Assembly (NCBI GenBank): GCA_017853735.1
Contig: JAFMJA010000110.1
Coordinates: 1-8,426, forward strand
Reading direction: 5' to 3'
DNA: 8,426 nt
Origin: Burkholderiaceae bacterium
Lineage (GTDB): Bacteria; Pseudomonadota; Gammaproteobacteria; Burkholderiales; Burkholderiaceae_C
In this document: positions 1-4,968 of the stretch, in pieces
Position numbering within the stretch: position 1 is the stretch's first letter
Layout of the letters: each line of letters starts with the position of its first letter
Notes under the pieces: generated by a model
What the model saw: the letters and a program-made list of their open reading frames with translations, nothing else
Told to the model about the DNA's origin: nothing
Databases searched by the model: none
Translations under genes and position numbers: made by a program

Positions 1-110
1 TTGAGCTTGCCGTAGGTCTCGTAGGTCAATGAATAGCCACGGATGCTTGCACCGCTTTGCAGAGGCAAGGCAGCTTCAAAATGCATGGTTTGTGGCTGTG
101 CAATCAACAT
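1..110 (-). CDS. metX: MetX homoserine O-acyltransferase, N-terminal fragment
   Basis: This is the first 36 codons of a leftward gene that leaves the window. The visible protein begins MLIAQPQTMHF and continues with LPLQSGASIRGY and LTYETYGKL. This matches the conserved N-terminus of MetX, an alpha/beta-hydrolase-fold enzyme that acylates homoserine with acetyl- or succinyl-CoA in the cytoplasm, the first committed step of methionine synthesis. The catalytic Ser-Asp-His residues lie outside the window, so the acyl donor cannot be judged. The ATG at 110-108 was chosen because the MetX-like text starts there. No clear Shine-Dalgarno sequence precedes it; the terminator U-tract ends only 10 nt upstream. 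The SAM-II riboswitch in the leader independently supports a methionine-pathway gene. In betaproteobacteria metX is commonly followed by metW, which would lie outside this window. Confidence 0.88.
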   Translation of the reverse strand, partial: MLIAQPQTMHFEAALPLQSGASIRGYSLTYETYGKL

Positions 111-120
111 GGCTGAATAC

Positions 121-159
121 AAAAAACAAAACCCGGCCTCGATATCAGCTCGGCCGGGT
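121..159 (-). terminator. Intrinsic terminator in the metX leader
   Basis: Read leftward, a perfect 8-bp GC-rich inverted repeat (ACCCGGCC at 159-152 with GGCCGGGT at 138-131) encloses a 13-nt loop. It is followed at once by a T-rich run (TTTGTTTTTT at 130-121). No leftward gene is visible between this terminator and the metX promoter region. The natural reading is therefore a conditional terminator (attenuator) belonging to the SAM-II riboswitch, placed 10 nt before the metX ATG. Confidence 0.85.
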
Positions 160-180
160 CCTGGTTCAAGGATTCTCGCG

Positions 181-247
181 CCTCTTTAGCTGAACTTCGA
201 AGCTCCAAGGCCTCGGCGCCCGCAATCTGGATCAAATCGGCGCATGC
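181..247 (-). ncRNA. SAM-II (metA / SAM-alpha) riboswitch
   Basis: Read leftward, the leader reproduces the SAM-II core in order. The P1 5' arm GCGCC (243-239) is followed by a conserved loop GATTTGATCCAGATTGC (238-222) and the P1 3' arm GGCGC (220-216). A joining segment follows, and then the 3' pseudoknot strand GCTAAAGAGG (190-181). These correspond to the GAUUU..CC..AUUGC and GCUAAA.AGG signatures of characterised SAM-II elements, which bind S-adenosylmethionine and sit upstream of metA/metX. The loop CC and the 3' GG can form the pseudoknot. The joining segment carries an extra small hairpin, GAGCT/AGTTC around a UCGA loop (205-192), which the compact env12 type lacks. The terminator downstream points to transcriptional rather than purely translational control. 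SAM-II is known mostly from Alphaproteobacteria, while the rest of this window looks betaproteobacterial. Confidence 0.87.
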
Positions 248-251
248 ATAA

Positions 252-282
252 AGTATAGACGCAAGCGCCAGCATCCTGTCTC
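252..282 (-). promoter_or_regulatory. Candidate metX promoter
   Basis: Read leftward, a TATACT hexamer at 257-252 resembles a sigma-70 -10 box (4 of 6 to TATAAT). It would start RNA at about 245, just ahead of the riboswitch P1 stem, as expected for the very short SAM-II leaders. The -35 is weak: GAGACA at 282-277 has a 19-bp spacer, or GACAGG at 280-275 has a 17-bp spacer. The call rests mainly on the -10 and its position relative to the riboswitch. Confidence 0.5.
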
Positions 283-291
283 TGGCGGGCG

Positions 292-308
292 TGCACGAAC
301 TTGGCGCA
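292..308. promoter_or_regulatory. NtrC-like dyad, upstream site
   Basis: TGCACGAACTTGGCGCA matches the NtrC operator pattern TGCACC-N5-GGTGCA at 10 of 12 defined positions. It lies immediately upstream of the sigma-54-like element. NtrC is the nitrogen-limitation enhancer-binding activator. The position is closer to the promoter than classical enhancers usually are. Confidence 0.4.
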
Positions 309-310
309 TC

Positions 311-326
311 TGGTCTGCAAATTGCT
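311..326 (+). promoter_or_regulatory. Candidate sigma-54 promoter for amtB
   Basis: The sequence TGGTCTGCAAATTGCT has the GG-N10-GC spacing that defines sigma-54 promoters. It matches the TGGCACG-N4-TTGCW consensus at TGG, the following G, and TTGCT; the central CAC is TCT. Transcription would start near 337, about 60 nt before the amtB ATG. Ammonium transporter genes are typical NtrC/sigma-54 targets, which raises the prior. No better GG-N10-GC element was seen in the interval. Confidence 0.5.
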
Positions 327-360
327 TAATATTGGTGCGCCAGTGATTTGGCGATTTTTT

Positions 361-377
361 TGCACCATTTTGGGGCA
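361..377. promoter_or_regulatory. NtrC-like dyad in the amtB leader
   Basis: TGCACCATTTTGGGGCA matches TGCACC-N5-GGTGCA at 11 of 12 defined positions, the best NtrC-type palindrome in the window. It lies 20 bp before the amtB ATG and downstream of the proposed sigma-54 start. It could therefore act as a downstream enhancer site or a repression site, or indicate that the true promoter is elsewhere. Confidence 0.5.
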
Positions 378-396
378 ATTCACCAAAGAGGTTTTC

Positions 397-1599
397 ATGG
401 AAGCACTTAAACAGGGCGCGGATACCTTGTTCATCCTGCTCGGCGGCATCATGGTGTTGGCCATGCATGCTGGCTTTGCATTTCTGGAGCTGGGCACCGT
501 GCGCCGGAAAAATCAGGTCAACGCACTGATCAAGATCCTGGTTGATTTTTCGGTCTCGACAGTGGTCTATTTTTTAGTTGGCTACGGCGTGGCCTATGGC
601 ACCGGTTTTCTGGTTGGCGCGGAGCACCTGGTCGCCAAGAATGGCTATGAACTGGTGAAGTTCTTTTTCCTGCTCACCTTCGCCGCAGCCATCCCGGCCA
701 TCATTTCTGGTGGTATTGCCGAGCGGGCCAAGTTTTGGCCACAACTGATCGCCACTGCAGTGATCGTTGGCCTGATCTACCCATTTTTTGAGGGCATTGC
801 CTGGAACCAGCACTACGGCGTGCAAGCCTGGCTCAAGGCCACCACCGGCGAAGAGTTTCATGACTTTGCCGGCAGCATCGTGGTCCATGCAGTAGGCGGC
901 TGGATCGCGCTGCCTGCCGTGCTCTTGCTGGGCGCGCGCAGCAACCGTTACCGCAAAGATGGGGCGATGTCGGCTCACCCACCCTCAAGCATTCCCTTTC
1001 TGGCCTTGGGCGCCTGGATGCTGATCGTCGGTTGGTTTGGCTTCAATGTCATGAGCGCACAGACCCTGGACAAGATTTCCGGGCTGGTCGCGGTCAACTC
1101 GCTGCTGGCCATGGTGGGTGGTACGCTGGTAGCCTTGCTGATGGGCAAGAATGACCCCGGCTTTGTACACAACGGCCCGCTCGCTGGTCTGGTGGCGGTC
1201 TGTGCGGGCTCCGACTTGATGCATCCCCTGGGTGCCCTGGTGGTGGGCGGCGTGGCGGGTGCGATATTTGTTGCCATGTTCACCCTGACCCAGAATAAAT
1301 GGAAGATTGACGATGTGCTGGGTGTGTGGCCGCTGCATGGTCTGTGCGGCACCTGGGGCGGTGTGGCTGCCGGCATCTTTGGCAGCAAAGCCCTGGGCGG
1401 GCTGGGGGGTGTTTCCCTGAGCGCGCAGCTGATCGGCACCAGCCTGGGCGTGGTGTGGGCCTTACTGGGCGGCGTGCTGATCTATGGGCTGCTCAAGTTC
1501 AGCATGGGCTTGCGAATGAGCCAGGAAGAGGAATATGAGGGCGCAGATCTGTCGATTCACAAGATCGGCGCCACGCCGGATCGTGAAGTCAATTGGTGA
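397..1599 (+). CDS. amtB: Ammonium transporter, Amt family
   Basis: This 400-residue inner-membrane protein has the full length and hydrophobic pattern of the roughly 11-helix Amt/Mep/Rh fold, which conducts ammonium or ammonia as a trimer. Diagnostic segments are MHAGFAFLELGTVRRKN (23-39), SGGIAERAKF (104-113), DFAGSIVVH (156-164) and VWPLHGLCGTWGG (310-322). H164 and H314 are the expected twin pore histidines. The C-terminus EEYEGADLSIHKIG (378-391) resembles the usual cytoplasmic tail that meets PII proteins. The ATG at 397 was preferred over the in-frame TTG at 301 because AAAGAGG sits just upstream and the Amt homology starts there; there is no signal peptide. The motif after helix 5 reads FGFNVMS rather than the common FGFNAGS. 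No glnK lies beside it, so its PII partner must be encoded elsewhere. Expression under nitrogen limitation is inferred from the sites at 292-377. Confidence 0.95.
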   Translation: MEALKQGADTLFILLGGIMVLAMHAGFAFLELGTVRRKNQVNALIKILVDFSVSTVVYFLVGYGVAYGTGFLVGAEHLVAKNGYELVKFFFLLTFAAAIPAIISGGIAERAKFWPQLIATAVIVGLIYPFFEGIAWNQHYGVQAWLKATTGEEFHDFAGSIVVHAVGGWIALPAVLLLGARSNRYRKDGAMSAHPPSSIPFLALGAWMLIVGWFGFNVMSAQTLDKISGLVAVNSLLAMVGGTLVALLMGKNDPGFVHNGPLAGLVAVCAGSDLMHPLGALVVGGVAGAIFVAMFTLTQNKWKIDDVLGVWPLHGLCGTWGGVAAGIFGSKALGGLGGVSLSAQLIGTSLGVVWALLGGVLIYGLLKFSMGLRMSQEEEYEGADLSIHKIGATPDREVNW

Positions 1600-1761
1600 T
1601 CCGGAAATCAGGCCGTCTTGCATTTCGCGCATAATGGCGGCCATTCGCTCATTTCCAGCGATGTGGTTGTGGTGATCGGCCAGTTTGGTTCGGCCTGAAG
1701 TAATTTGCTCTTGGCTCTCGGACTCCATCGCCTTGTTTTTTCTTACACAGGAGTCCCCTCC
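1600..1761 (+). promoter_or_regulatory. Intergenic leader between amtB and rrm1
   Basis: No convincing gene or intrinsic terminator follows amtB, so read-through into the RRM gene is possible. A CATAAT hexamer (about 1631-1636) could be a -10 box, but it has no good -35. The last 42 bases hold the Shine-Dalgarno hairpin described separately. Confidence 0.3.
1720..1756 (+). promoter_or_regulatory. Shine-Dalgarno-sequestering hairpin, rrm1 leader
   Basis: GGACTCC at 1720-1726 is perfectly complementary to GGAGTCC at 1750-1756, and the second arm contains the AGGAG Shine-Dalgarno sequence 8 nt before the ATG. The 23-nt loop carries a run of six T. Folding of the RNA would bury the ribosome-binding site. 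The same arrangement recurs before rrm2. Confidence 0.6.
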
Positions 1762-2091
1762 ATGGGCAACAAACTTTATGTGGGCAATCTGCCCTACTCT
1801 TTTCGCGATGAAGATCTGCAGCGCGCTTTCTCCGCGCACGGCTCGGTCACCAGCGCCAAAGTGATGATGGAGCGCGACACCGGTCGCTCTAAGGGTTTTG
1901 GCTTTGTCGAAATGGGCAGCGATGCCGAGGCCCAGGCCGCCATCCAGGGTCTGCATGGCCAGCAGCAGGGCGGCCGCGCCCTGGTCGTCAATGAGGCGCG
2001 CCCAATGGAGCCCCGCCCTCCGCGTAGCGGGGGCTATGGTGGCGGCGGTGGCGGTGGTGGTGGCTACGGCGGTGGCCGCAACAACTACTGA
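1762..2091 (+). CDS. Small RRM RNA-binding protein with glycine-rich tail (copy 1)
   Basis: This 109-residue protein is one RNA recognition motif (about residues 3-80) plus a short Gly/Tyr tail. RNP2 is LYVGNL (5-10) and RNP1 is KGFGFVEM (44-51), with the aromatic residues that stack on RNA bases. The tail (89-109) is PRSGGYGG followed by a glycine run ending GGGRNNY. Proteins of this build occur in cyanobacteria (Rbp family, often cold-induced) and proteobacteria. They bind U-rich single-stranded RNA in the cytoplasm, but the targets here are unknown. The ATG at 1762 was chosen over an upstream in-frame ATG at 1705 because AGGAG is correctly spaced and the homology to copy 2 begins there. 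The next gene is a paralogue identical over most of the RRM. Its own terminator follows at 2141-2167. Confidence 0.93.
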   Translation: MGNKLYVGNLPYSFRDEDLQRAFSAHGSVTSAKVMMERDTGRSKGFGFVEMGSDAEAQAAIQGLHGQQQGGRALVVNEARPMEPRPPRSGGYGGGGGGGGGYGGGRNNY

Positions 2092-2140
2092 GCATTGGGT
2101 TTAACCTGTGGCGGCTCAGCCACCAACATGTTCAGCTCAG

Positions 2141-2167
2141 AAAAAGAGACCTGCGGGTCTCTTTTTT
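2141..2167 (+). terminator. Intrinsic terminator after rrm1
   Basis: GAGACC (2146-2151), loop TGCG and GGTCTC (2156-2161) form a tight stem, extended by an A-run pairing with the six following T residues. The A/T symmetry would let it work on both strands. It separates the two RRM genes, so rrm2 probably has its own promoter. A smaller hairpin (GTGGC/GCCAC, 2108-2123) lies just upstream. Confidence 0.9.
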
Positions 2168-2204
2168 CTTGTTTTCTCAGGGTTTCTACCGCTCTGTCCC
2201 CCCC

Positions 2205-2234
2205 TTGTATCCTTGCGCAAAATGTGTCAATAAT
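2205..2234 (+). promoter_or_regulatory. Candidate rrm2 promoter
   Basis: TTGTAT (2205-2210) and AATAAT (2229-2234, 5 of 6 to the -10 consensus) are separated by 18 bp. A start near 2241 would give a leader of about 120 nt containing a small perfect hairpin (CTGGG/CCCAG, 2250-2262) and the Shine-Dalgarno hairpin. A TTGACA at 2296-2301 also exists, but its nearest -10-like hexamer is only 14 bp away. The promoter call is tentative. Confidence 0.4.
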
Positions 2235-2320
2235 TCCTGACGCCGTAGGCTGGGTAGCCCAGGGCGATAGGCGCGGTGATTTGTCGAGTGCATCGTTGAC
2301 AAGGTTTAGTTGGCGTATGA

Positions 2321-2358
2321 GGGACTCCATCGCTGGTTTTTTTTCTTACAGGAGTTCC
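2321..2358 (+). promoter_or_regulatory. Shine-Dalgarno-sequestering hairpin, rrm2 leader
   Basis: GGGACTCC (2321-2328) pairs over 8 bp, with one G-U wobble, with GGAGTTCC (2351-2358), which contains the Shine-Dalgarno sequence 8 nt before the ATG. Relative to copy 1 the 3' arm gained a T and the 5' arm a G, so pairing is kept. The loop contains eight T residues in a row. Confidence 0.6.
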
Positions 2359-2362
2359 CTGG

Positions 2363-2809
2363 ATGGGTAACAAACTTTATGTCGGCAACCTGCCTTATTC
2401 GGTACGTGACGACGATTTGCAACAGGCTTTCAGCCAGTTCGGCTCGGTCACTAGCGCCAAAGTCATGATGGAGCGCGACACCGGTCGCTCCAAAGGATTT
2501 GGCTTTGTCGAGATGGGCAGCGATGCCGAGGCCCAGGCCGCCATCCAGGGCATGAATGGCCAGCCCCTGAGTGGGCGCAGCCTGGTGGTTAATGAGGCGC
2601 GCCCGATGGAGCCGCGTCCACCCCGTAGCGGTGGTTATGGTGGCGGTGGTGGAGGCGGTGGTGGAGGCGGCGGTGGCGGCGGTGGTGGCGGCGGCGGTTA
2701 CGGGCGACGCGAAGGCGGTGGTGGCGGTGATGGGGGCGGCGGTGATGGCGGTTTTCGCAGCCCCTATGGCGGACCCCGCGGCGGTGGCGGCGGCCGGCGC
2801 AGCTACTAA
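2363..2809 (+). CDS. Small RRM RNA-binding protein with long polyglycine tail (copy 2)
   Basis: This 148-residue paralogue of the preceding gene has an RRM at about residues 3-80 with RNP2 LYVGNL (5-10) and RNP1 KGFGFVEM (44-51). Differences from copy 1 cluster in helix 1 (VRDDDLQQAFSQFG) and the 64-73 loop (MNGQPLSGRS). The tail is much longer: 20 consecutive Gly (93-112), then YGRREGGGGGDGGGG and a Pro/Arg/Gly end finishing GGRRSY. Arginines in Gly context make it RGG-like, which is usual for weak, multivalent RNA contacts. It probably acts as an RNA chaperone or regulator in the cytoplasm; its targets are unknown. AGGAG lies 8 nt before the ATG. The flanking terminators at 2141 and 2837 make it a separate transcription unit. 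Confidence 0.93.
   Translation: MGNKLYVGNLPYSVRDDDLQQAFSQFGSVTSAKVMMERDTGRSKGFGFVEMGSDAEAQAAIQGMNGQPLSGRSLVVNEARPMEPRPPRSGGYGGGGGGGGGGGGGGGGGGGGYGRREGGGGGDGGGGDGGFRSPYGGPRGGGGGRRSY
2639..2698 (+). repeat. Uninterrupted run of 20 glycine codons
   Basis: Twenty GGN codons (mostly GGT and GGC, two GGA) lie in a row within rrm2, against only nine Gly in the comparable run of copy 1. Such triplet tracts can change length by slippage without shifting the frame. The difference between the two copies suggests this has already happened. Confidence 0.85.
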
Positions 2810-2836
2810 GCCACTGGCTGGGCAGCCCGGCTGAAC

Positions 2837-2864
2837 AAGGTCCCACATCGGGGCCTTTTCTTTT
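2837..2864 (+). terminator. Intrinsic terminator after rrm2
   Basis: AAGGTCCC (2837-2844) and GGGGCCTT (2850-2857) form an 8-bp stem with one G-U pair around a 5-nt loop, followed by TTCTTTT. On the opposite strand the G-U becomes a mismatch and there is no T-run. It should therefore stop rightward transcripts but give the convergent sbtB transcript little help. Confidence 0.85.
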
Positions 2865-2875
2865 GCCTTCGTCGC

Positions 2876-3178
2876 TCAGAACTTCTGAGGGCGCAGCACC
2901 GCTACATCGCTGAAGAACAGCGTAAGCCCGTAGTCTGGCGCATAGTGAGTGAGCACGTGACTGGCAATCGCATCTGCCACCTGCGCATCGCAGATCACCT
3001 TCATCTCAATGGTACGGTCAGCCTCCCAGCTGTCCTCGCGGATGGCGTAATCGCTTCCGCCACGCACATCATGCACGGTATAGCCATGAGCGCCTGCCTG
3101 ACGCACATCGGCCACCAGTCGCTTTTCCAGCACCGCTTCGGCAATGATCACCAGCAGCTTTTTCGGGTGTTTGTCCAT
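2876..3178 (-). CDS. sbtB: SbtB-like PII-family regulator of the bicarbonate transporter
   Basis: This 100-residue protein has the beta-alpha-beta PII-like order of SbtB. KKLLVIIAEAVLEKRL starts strand 1 and helix 1, AGAHGYTVHDV (28-38) matches the conserved AGAKGYTV region, a T-loop-like stretch RGGSDYAIREDSWEADR spans 39-55, and IEMKVICD...HYAPDYGLTLFFSDVAVLRP forms the second half. Known SbtB proteins are trimers that bind adenine nucleotides, including cAMP, and dock on SbtA to close it. Here the C-terminus stops at RPQKF and lacks the cysteine-bearing CGPEGC tail of cyanobacterial SbtB, so that redox switch is absent. The gene starts 10 bp after sbtA ends, which supports joint translation and a shared role. 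The Shine-Dalgarno sequence is weak. It is the last gene of the leftward cluster and no good terminator was seen for it. Confidence 0.85.
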   Translation of the reverse strand: MDKHPKKLLVIIAEAVLEKRLVADVRQAGAHGYTVHDVRGGSDYAIREDSWEADRTIEMKVICDAQVADAIASHVLTHYAPDYGLTLFFSDVAVLRPQKF

Positions 3179-3188
3179 AGTCGGGTTT

Positions 3189-4127
3189 TCAGGCTAGCCG
3201 TTTTGCCATTTCGAAATATAACGGCACGCCCAGCACAATGTTGAATGGAAAAGTCACGCCCAGTGCGGCAGTGATCGAGAGAGCGGCATTGGCCTGGGGC
3301 ACCGCAATGCGCATGGCCGTTGGCGCGGCAATGTAGCTGGCGCTGGCCGCCAGTGTGGCCATCACCGTGATGCCGCCCAGGCTGAGCCCAAGTCCCGCGC
3401 CAACCAACGCGCCGGCCAGCGCCAGCACGGGTGGCGCCAGCACCGCAAAAGCGATGATGCGCATGCCGTAACGCCGCAACTCCGCCAGCCGACCGCCGGC
3501 CACCAGCCCGAGCTCCAGCAGGAACAAGGCCAGCACGCCCTTGAAGGGGTCAACGAACACATTCTGGATCGGAGCGGTTCCGGCCTCGCCCATCGCCGCG
3601 CCGATCAGGAGCCCCCCCACCAGCAGCAAGACCGACTTGCCAAACAGCACATCGTGCGCCAGTTCACCCCAATTGATTTTTGCCGCTGGCCCCGTACTGC
3701 CTAGGCGCGCCAGCAAGATGCCGGCGATCAGCCCGGGGGCCTCCATCAGCGCCACCCACAAGGCAGCGTGACTTTCCAGAGGAACCGCGCGCCGTTGCAG
3801 AAAACTGGCCGCCACAGCAAAAGTCACCACGCTGACCGAGCCGTAATGCGCAGCCAGGGCAGCACTGTCCAGTGCATTGAGGCCAAGCCGACGCAGCACG
3901 GGCACCAGTGCGAAGGGGATGGCAAATCCGAGCGCCAGGCAAGCCGCAACTTGCGGCGCCAACGTGAGCAAGGACTGTTTGCTCAGTTCGATCCCCCCTT
4001 TAAGGCCGATGGCCAGCAGCAGGTAGATCGACAGGGTTTCATACAGAGCCTCGGGCAGGCGCAGGTCGCTTTTGACCAAGCGGGCCGCCACCCCCAGCAG
4101 AAAAAACAAGACAACAACATCGAGCAT
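3189..4127 (-). CDS. sbtA: SbtA-family sodium-dependent bicarbonate permease
   Basis: This 312-residue inner-membrane protein consists of about ten hydrophobic helices arranged as two inverted halves. The N-terminal block SDLRLPEALYETLSIYLLLAIGLKGGIEL (20-48) is typical of the SbtA family. The two family hallmarks sit at the half-repeat crossings: HYGSVSVVTF (94-103) and AASASYIAAPTAMR (260-273), the serine-rich tips that bind bicarbonate and sodium in studied SbtA. It is shorter than cyanobacterial SbtA (about 370 residues), as expected for proteobacterial members, which lack part of the central cytoplasmic loop. The ATG at 4127 begins a family-like LDVVVLFFLLG; no strong Shine-Dalgarno sequence is visible. 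It lies 45 bp after the SDR gene and 10 bp before sbtB. Transport of bicarbonate is inferred from the family and the sbtB partner, and other small carboxylates are possible. Confidence 0.87.
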   Translation of the reverse strand: MLDVVVLFFLLGVAARLVKSDLRLPEALYETLSIYLLLAIGLKGGIELSKQSLLTLAPQVAACLALGFAIPFALVPVLRRLGLNALDSAALAAHYGSVSVVTFAVAASFLQRRAVPLESHAALWVALMEAPGLIAGILLARLGSTGPAAKINWGELAHDVLFGKSVLLLVGGLLIGAAMGEAGTAPIQNVFVDPFKGVLALFLLELGLVAGGRLAELRRYGMRIIAFAVLAPPVLALAGALVGAGLGLSLGGITVMATLAASASYIAAPTAMRIAVPQANAALSITAALGVTFPFNIVLGVPLYFEMAKRLA

Positions 4128-4172
4128 GCCGCGATCTTGCCAGAGCTTGGCCCAGCCCTGCGCCAGCAGAGG

Positions 4173-4955
4173 TCAAATTGGGGTCTGTCGGTGCTTGCGC
4201 GGCTGGCCGGCCATCATGCGATCAAACAGTTTGTCGGGCAGGACGCGCAACAGCTTGTCGACCACCGCCATGGGCCAGGGGAACACGCGATAGCTGTGGC
4301 CAGCCTCAATGGCGCGCACCGCAGCGTTGGCAAAGGCTTGTGCTGACATCAGAAAAGGCATGGGGTATCGGTTTTGCCGGGTCAGTGGGGTGTCTATATA
4401 ACCCGGGCTGAGGGTCACCACCCTGACGCCGCTACCACGCAGCTCGCCGCGCAAACTTTCGCAATAGCTGATCACTCCTGCCTTGCTGGCGCAGTAGGCA
4501 CCATGCCCGGGCAGGCCGCGAATACCGGCCACGCTGGCAACGCCCACCAGCCGCCCAGAGCCACGTTCGCGCATGAGGCGGATGAAGGGGTGAAAAGTGG
4601 CAGCAAGGCCAATATTGTTCACCGCCAGGGTGCGCGCCAGAACATTCAGGTCACTCCGTTCTGCGCTGTCCATGCCAACGCTGATGCCCGCATTGGCCAC
4701 CACTACATCGGGCAGCCCCATTTCTTGCAAACACTGCTGGCCCGCAGCCACGATGCTGTCGACCTCGGCCACATCAGCCGGGTAAATCTGACACTGGGCT
4801 GGGCCCAAGGCATGCGTCTGAGCCCAGGCCTGCATGTCCTGGCTGCGGCGAGCCACCAGCGCCAGGCGCCAGCCTTTGCGCAGATAGGCCAGCGCCAGCG
4901 CTTGGCCGATGCCACTGGACGCGCCGGTGATCAGGACAAGCGGTGCCGCCTCCAT
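4173..4955 (-). CDS. Short-chain dehydrogenase/reductase (SDR)
   Basis: This 260-residue classical SDR has a Rossmann nucleotide site TGASSGIG (10-17), NAG (88-90), a catalytic serine in VASVAG (S141), and the active-site pair in YCASK (Y154, K158). The PGYIDTP stretch (184-190) after strand 6 is also typical. It should be an NAD(P)-dependent oxidoreductase; R36-R37 after strand 2 hints at NADP(H). Substrate cannot be read from the sequence. The C-terminus is basic (QPRKHRQTPI) and follows a hydrophobic segment (about 223-240), which may touch membrane, as in lipid-acting SDRs. The ATG at 4955 was chosen because GGGGAG lies 7 nt upstream and homology begins there; the longer frame reaching 5072 overlaps lptC. 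It starts 13 bp after lptC and continues that operon, so a role in envelope or lipid metabolism is plausible but unproven. Confidence 0.9.
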   Translation of the reverse strand: MEAAPLVLITGASSGIGQALALAYLRKGWRLALVARRSQDMQAWAQTHALGPAQCQIYPADVAEVDSIVAAGQQCLQEMGLPDVVVANAGISVGMDSAERSDLNVLARTLAVNNIGLAATFHPFIRLMRERGSGRLVGVASVAGIRGLPGHGAYCASKAGVISYCESLRGELRGSGVRVVTLSPGYIDTPLTRQNRYPMPFLMSAQAFANAAVRAIEAGHSYRVFPWPMAVVDKLLRVLPDKLFDRMMAGQPRKHRQTPI

Positions 4956-4968
4956 GGCCAAACTCCCC

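Noticed and set aside
121..159. Terminator of an unseen leftward gene inside the amtB upstream region
   Set aside because: No leftward gene is supported there; the SAM-II core and a -10 box directly upstream explain it as an attenuator.
301..396. N-terminal extension of AmtB from a TTG at 301
   Set aside because: The extra 32 residues do not resemble Amt proteins, the sigma-54 and NtrC-like sites fall inside, and AAAGAGG sits correctly before the ATG at 397.
1462..1956. 164-codon leftward open frame across the amtB end and the RRM start
   Set aside because: It overlaps two well-supported genes on the other strand. The middle part (about 1600-1720) reads somewhat protein-like, but has no start signal or recognisable family.
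2296..2321. TTGACA ... TATGAG as the rrm2 promoter
   Set aside because: The spacer is only 14 bp and the start would fall within the 5' arm of the conserved hairpin, so TTGTAT-N18-AATAAT at 2205-2234 was preferred.
2306..2848. 180-codon leftward open frame opposite rrm2
   Set aside because: Its long Ala/Thr repeats are the reverse reading of the glycine codon tract; no family resemblance and no ribosome-binding site.
2837..2864. Bidirectional terminator shared by rrm2 and sbtB
   Set aside because: On the minus strand the G-U pair becomes a mismatch and no T-run follows the stem.
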